Shown: piece by piece, positions 59,063 to 64,000 of the stretch
How positions within the stretch are numbered: position 1 is the stretch's first letter
Layout: each line of letters starts with the position of its first letter
Source of the DNA: Boesenbergia rotunda
Taxonomy: Eukaryota; Streptophyta; Magnoliopsida; Zingiberales; Zingiberaceae
DNA length: 64,000 nucleotides
Direction: 5' to 3'
Assembly (NCBI GenBank): GCA_024364735.1
Contig: JAGFNQ010000885.1
Coordinates: 361,703-425,702 of the forward strand
Program-made: the position numbers and the translations under genes
Notes under the pieces: generated by a model
What the model was told of the DNA's origin: nothing
The model's database searches: none
What the model saw: only the letters and a program-made list of their open reading frames with translations

Positions 59063-62000
59063 ATGCTTGATAACAAATCTCCCATTAATGTACAAATTCC
59101 AGCTTTGCCTATGAGTATGAACTCTTTACCAAAGTTGAATGGAACTAATTATGAGGACTGGGTTGACTCTGTTAAGTTGTTCCTTGCTATTTCTAACGTT
59201 GACGCTGCCCTTACTGAGAATGAGCCTGAAATTCCCACGCCTGAGTCTTCCGCTGCTGTTATAACCAAACATGATAAGTGGGTTCATTCTAATAAAGTGT
59301 GTCTGATGACTATGAAGTTCACTATGGACAAGACCATCAAAGATAATATTCCTGAGACAAACAGTGCTAAAGAATTTCTTGTGTCTGTGGGCAAGAAATT
59401 CAAGAAATTTGACAAGACAGAAAAGGCCTCCTATCTTTCATTACTAACAAAAACTAGATATGGTGGTGTATCAGGTGTGCGTGAGCATGCCATGAAGCTC
59501 ACCAATTGGTACAACAAGTTAAAATCCATGAAAGTGGAATTGGGAAGTGATTTTTTGGTCTGGCAAGTATTAGACTCTCTTCCTTCTGAATTTGATGTTC
59601 TTAAAACTTCCTATAATGCACAAAAGGAGGAGTGGTCTATTGATGAGCTTGTAGCCATTCTTAGTCAGGAGGAGCAAAATATGAGAAAGGGTAAAGGACA
59701 AGTTGTTCAGTTGGTTTCTCATAAGAGTCATGAGCAAAAGAAGAAATATTTTAAGGGAAGAGTAACAAGCCTCAATTCAAGAAGAAGTGGAGTGATAAAT
59801 CAGGACCTTCCTCAGTTCATGAAGGTGGTGACTCATCTGGTATTAAAAAGAGATTTAATGGCAATTGCAAGTTTTGTGATGTATTTGGGCACAAACAATC
59901 TGACTGCTTTAAGTTTAAGAAGTGGTTAGAGATGAAGCAAAAGCAAAACCAAAAGCAAGGTATTCATCGTGCTCTAGTGTGCTTTGAATCTAATCTTGTA
60001 GATGTACCTTCTCATACTTGGTGGTTAGACTCTGGTACGACAATTCATATTACAAAATCTGTGCAGGAGCTCAAAACCAGGAGAAGACCAAATGAAGGGG
60101 AGGTGTCTGTTGCAGTTGGAAATGGAATGAATGTCAAAGTAGAGCACATAGGAGTAGTTGCTTTAAAATTAAGTGGTGGACATGAGTTGGTTTTGCAAGA
60201 CACCGTTTGTGTACCTTCTATGAGAAGGAATTTAATTTCAGTTTCTGTTTTGGATGATTGTGGTTACTCCTTCCATTTTGGATCCAATAAAGTTATTTTA
60301 CATTATGAATCTACTATTGTTGGTTATGGTGTCAAGTTGAATGATATGTATATGTTGAATCTTGATCCTCTTTCTATTGAAACTCGTCATACCAATGTTA
60401 ATAATGTTGTTGGGCAAAAACGTGGAAAAGCCATTGAAAACTCTTCTATATTGTGGCATAAGAGATTGGGACATATATCTCGAGAACGGATGGAGAGATT
60501 AATCAAGGAGAATATTCTTCATAGTGTGGACTTCTCAGATTTTGACACTTGTGTTGATTGTGTGAAAGGGAAGCTTGCTGCTGGAGTTAGAAAGAATAGA
60601 GTTGTTAGAAGTGATGGGATACTGCAGTTGATTTATACAGATATCTGTGGGCCAATTACTCCCATTGCTTTGGGAGGATATAGATATTTCATTACTTTTA
60701 TTGATGATTTTTCAAGGTTTGGGCTGGATTGATTTGTTGCGTGAAAAATCAGACTCTTTAGATGCTTTTAAGACTTTTAAATCTGCCGTTGAGTTGAAAT
60801 TTGGCACACAGGTTAAGAGTGTTAGATCTGATAGAGGTGGCGAATTTTATGGAAGGTATGATGAAACTGGCAGGAATCCTGGCCCTTTGCAAGGTTTTTA
60901 CAGGATTGTGGTATTGAGGCACAGTATACTATGCCTGACACTCTGCAGCAAATGGTGTTGCTGAAAGACGAAATCGACTCTCATGGAGATGGTTAGATGT
61001 ATGCTTAGCCATTCAAGTCTTCCTGATTTTCTATGGGGAGAGGCTTAAGGACAGCAGCTTATATTTAAATCATGTGCCAAGTAAGTTAGTTCCAAGGACC
61101 CCATATGAACTTATGACAGGGAGAAGACCCACTTTGAAGCATTTTCGTGTCTGGGCTGTAAGGCAGAAGTCAAGGTCTACAATCCAGAAATAAAGAAGCT
61201 TGATCCTAAGACGATTAGTGGATTTTTTGTAGGATATTGTGTTGGATCTAGGGGTTCTAGATTTTATTGTCCAACTCATACCACTAGAGTTGTTGAATCT
61301 GAACGTGCTATCTATTTTGAAAGCGATTTAGAGCATGTTGCAATCAGGAGCCACGTGTAGTTAATTTCAGAGAAGAGTATTTAATATTCCTGTATCTATT
61401 ACTCCTTTGCCCGAATCTATGCCAGTCATTACTACTCATGATAAAGCCACGAATCCCATTATTGATACTAATGTTGATATGCATGTTGACTATGATGTTC
61501 AGAATCCTGATGTTATTATGCCTAATGTTGATATGCATGCTGACAATGATGTTCAGAACCCTGATGTTACTATGCCTCAATGAGGCGATCTCAACGTGTT
61601 TCCACGTCTACAGGGTCTACTAGGTTCAAGGATTATGTTGTTTATTTGCAGGAACATGAGTTTACATGTGTTGGGGATTCTGACTCTATTACTTTCCATG
61701 AAGCCATTTCTGACTCTCATAGTTCACAGTGGCTGGTTGCTATGGAAAGATGAATTAGCTTCTATGCGAAAGAATAATGTTTGGGATTTGGTGGTATTGC
61801 CCGAAGGTGCAAATCTGTTGGTTGTAAATAGGTATTTAAGACCAAACGTGATGCTAAAGGAGAGATAGAGAGGTACAAGGCCAGACTTGTTGCTAAAGGG
61901 TATAACCAGAGAGAAAGTATAGATTACAAAGAGACGTTCTCTCCTGTCTCACTAAAGACTCCTTTCGTGTTGTGATGGCCTTAGTTGCTCATTTTGATTT

Positions 62001-63264
62001 AGAGCTTCATCAAATGGATGTTAAGACAACATTTTTGAATGGTGATTTATTTGAGGATGTCTATATAGATCAACCTGATGGTTTTGTTGAAAGTGGTAAG
62101 GAGCACATGGTTTGCAAATTGAAAAGATCTATTTATGGTTTAAAACAAGCTTCTAGACAGTGGTACTTAAAGTTTGATCATATTATAAGTTCTCTTGGTT
62201 TTGAAGAAAATACAGTTGATCAGTGCATTTATCTAAAAAAGAGTGAGAGAAAATTTGTTATTCTTGTTCTTTATGTTGATGACATCCTTTTGGCTAGTAA
62301 TGATGTGAGTTTTCTGAATGAGACTAAACGGATGCTTACGACTCATTTTGATATGAAAGACCTTGGTGATGCATTTTTTGTTTTGGGTATTGAGATTCAT
62401 CGTGATAGATGTCGTGGTATCCTTGGTTTGTCTCAACAAGGATATATTGATAGAATTCTGAACCGGTTCAATATGTAATCTTGTAACCACTGTGTTGCAC
62501 CGATTCAAAAGGGTGAGAAGTTGTCTAATGATCAATGCCCTCAAACTGAAAGCGAAATGGCAAATATGAAGAAAATTCCATATTCTTCCGCTGTTGGCAG
62601 CCTTATGTATGCTCAAGTTTGTACACGTCCTGATATTGCTTTTGTTGTTGGTGTACTTGGGAGATACTTAAGTAAACCTGGTGTGGCACATTGGCAGGCC
62701 GTAAAACGTGTTTTGAGGTATCTGAAAGGTACAAAAACTTACATGATCACATATAGGAGATCAAATCATCTTGAGGTAACAGGTTATTCTGATTCTGATT
62801 ATGGTGGTTGCCCAGATGATCATAAGTCCACATCAGGTTATATATTCATGTTAGCTGGAGGAGCTATTTCTTGGAAGAGTGTCAAACAAACTCTTACAGC
62901 TACATCAACCATGGAAGCAGAGTATATAGCTTGCTATGAGGCCACACGTCAAGCGATATGATTGAGAAACTTTATTGCTGAGTTTGATTTTGTGGAGAGT
63001 ATCTCTAGACCTCTTACTATATATTGTGATAACTCTGCTGTGGTGAGTTTTTCTCTTAATAATAAGAGCTCAAAGAGGACAAAACATTTTGAGACAAAGT
63101 TTATGTTTGTAAGAGAGAAGATCCAAGAGTTTAAAACTATTGTCAAGCATATCCCTACAGAGCTAAATGTTGCTGATCCCCTAACAAAAGGCATAACTGT
63201 TAAAGCCTTTGTTGACCATGTGACTCGTATGGGTGTAGTGAGGTCTTTTGATATTTTGGATTAG
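59063..63264 (+). pseudogene. gag-pol of element 3, inactivated
   Basis: Gag from ATG 59063 reads through the site where elements 1 and 2 have seven T; here there are six, giving SDFLVWQVLDSLPSEFDV in one frame. A missing base near 59757 then shifts it. Protease and integrase follow from 59932 and break near 60718 (extra T). Between 60880 and 61955 about a dozen single-base indels relative to element 2 scramble the frame. Stops TAG 61829-61831, TAA 62476-62478 and TGA 62959-62961 are at the same sites as in element 2. RT (61972-62478) and RNase H (62521-63264) segments are otherwise well preserved. Confidence 0.9.
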
Positions 63265-63814
63265 TGGGAGTTTATGTTTATATTTTGTTATGACTTCACA
63301 CTCGTAATATTTGAGACATTGTTCAAATAAATAGCTATTGTTGCTATTATTATTTGCCATATGATTATTCTGTACAGTTTTTATTATTACAATTATTGTT
63401 GTGTGTGTGTGTGTGTGTATATATATACATATATATATATTGTGATGGCATATTATGGAGACATTTTGGACCCAGTCTCAATCTTGTTGTTATCATATAG
63501 CATCTTGGGCATATGCTTGGGCCATTGTTGGGAATAGCACTTTTGTTAAAATTTGACATGTCATTTTGTTGTGCTTTCTCATTTATTCATATTCCACTTT
63601 GTTGTTGGGTCACTGGATACAAGTGTCGTGCGATGTATGATATCATTATTCCTTCGAGTGTGATTTTCTGCATTGTTAGGATGCTTGTAGTTCCATTTTG
63701 GACCTTTTCTTTCGTGGTTTGTGTTTGCTTATTTTGACATCTTGTTGTGGCCACATATTGTTGATTAATCTGGTATATCATAATGCATTCATTTATGCTG
63801 TCCAAGTGGGAGAA

Positions 63815-64000
63815 TGTTGGATATTTTATATCGTGGACTAGCATAAATAATTTAATTATATATTTTTTTGATTATACTCTAGATTAATTAGATGCCAAAT
63901 CATGTGAATATAGTATTATTTGGTTATTGTTATTGGGCTTGGCTATAATGGGCAGGCTTGGCCCATTTTTCCCTAATCTGCAGAGGCCCTACTCCTAACC
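63815..64000 (+). repeat. 3' LTR of copia element 3 (cut by window end)
   Basis: First 186 bases of the LTR, after the polypurine tract AAGTGGGAGAA. Matches the element 2 3' LTR except for one missing C near 63988. The full LTR would end near 64283. Confidence 0.9.

Larger units (their letters stand above)
57728..64000 (+). mobile_element. Copia element 3, 3' end beyond the window, TSD TATCA at left
   Basis: 5' LTR 57728-58196 (469 bp) preceded by TATCA (57723-57727). Perfect primer-binding site TGGTATCAGAGC (58199-58210). Leader, gag, pol and 3' untranslated region follow in order, and the 3' LTR begins at 63815 and is cut by the window end. Shares nonsense mutations and 3' LTR sequence with element 2. 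Confidence 0.95.

Overview
This is a 64 kb piece of a repeat-rich flowering-plant nuclear genome. Genes have introns, the retrotransposons are plant Ty1/copia and Ty3/gypsy types primed by initiator tRNA-Met, and there are plant MITEs and a tRNA-derived SINE. A coiled-coil (non-TIR) immune receptor with a C-terminus of the kind I know from monocots, and a very GC-rich first exon in the translation-factor gene, make a monocot likely. I cannot place it to order or species from sequence alone.

Three real host genes are visible. (1) A nine-exon gene for eIF(iso)4G, a scaffold of cap-dependent translation initiation, on the + strand (coding 8690-13430). (2) A single-exon gene for an IBH1-like atypical HLH regulator on the - strand (17488-18057). 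(3) A CC-NB-ARC-LRR disease-resistance gene on the - strand (51291-54718), broken by one frameshift inside an unusually long acid-rich stretch of its LRR region. These genes are not functionally linked.

Most of the rest is mobile DNA. From the left: copia LTR remnants; a solo LTR with target-site duplication CCAAA (2204-3137); a solo Athila-like LTR with duplication ACCAC (3680-5231); a Tourist-type MITE (5947-6174); another solo-like LTR (6288-7377); eIF(iso)4G; SINE-like debris and an orphan GC-rich promoter-like island; the HLH gene; a second Tourist-type MITE (18544-18754); a gag-only copia remnant whose 3' LTR is split by a nested, decayed minus-strand copia element (20826-29339); simple repeats and a gypsy pol fragment; then three related copia elements.

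The three related copia elements are element 1 (34065-40547, duplication GTTGT, nearly intact), element 2 (40885-46510, 5' end lost at a 308-N gap) and element 3 (57728 to beyond the window). The most informative observation is that elements 2 and 3 are copies of one insertion. They share three nonsense mutations, and the 3' LTR of element 3, as far as it is visible, matches the 3' LTR of element 2 better than its own 5' LTR. The flank right of element 2 and the flank left of element 3 are the two halves of one interrupted target repeat, both with TATCA. The 11.2 kb between them, carrying the resistance gene, is therefore either part of a tandem duplication of about 17.8 kb or an assembly artefact. 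I saw no clearly new molecular system.
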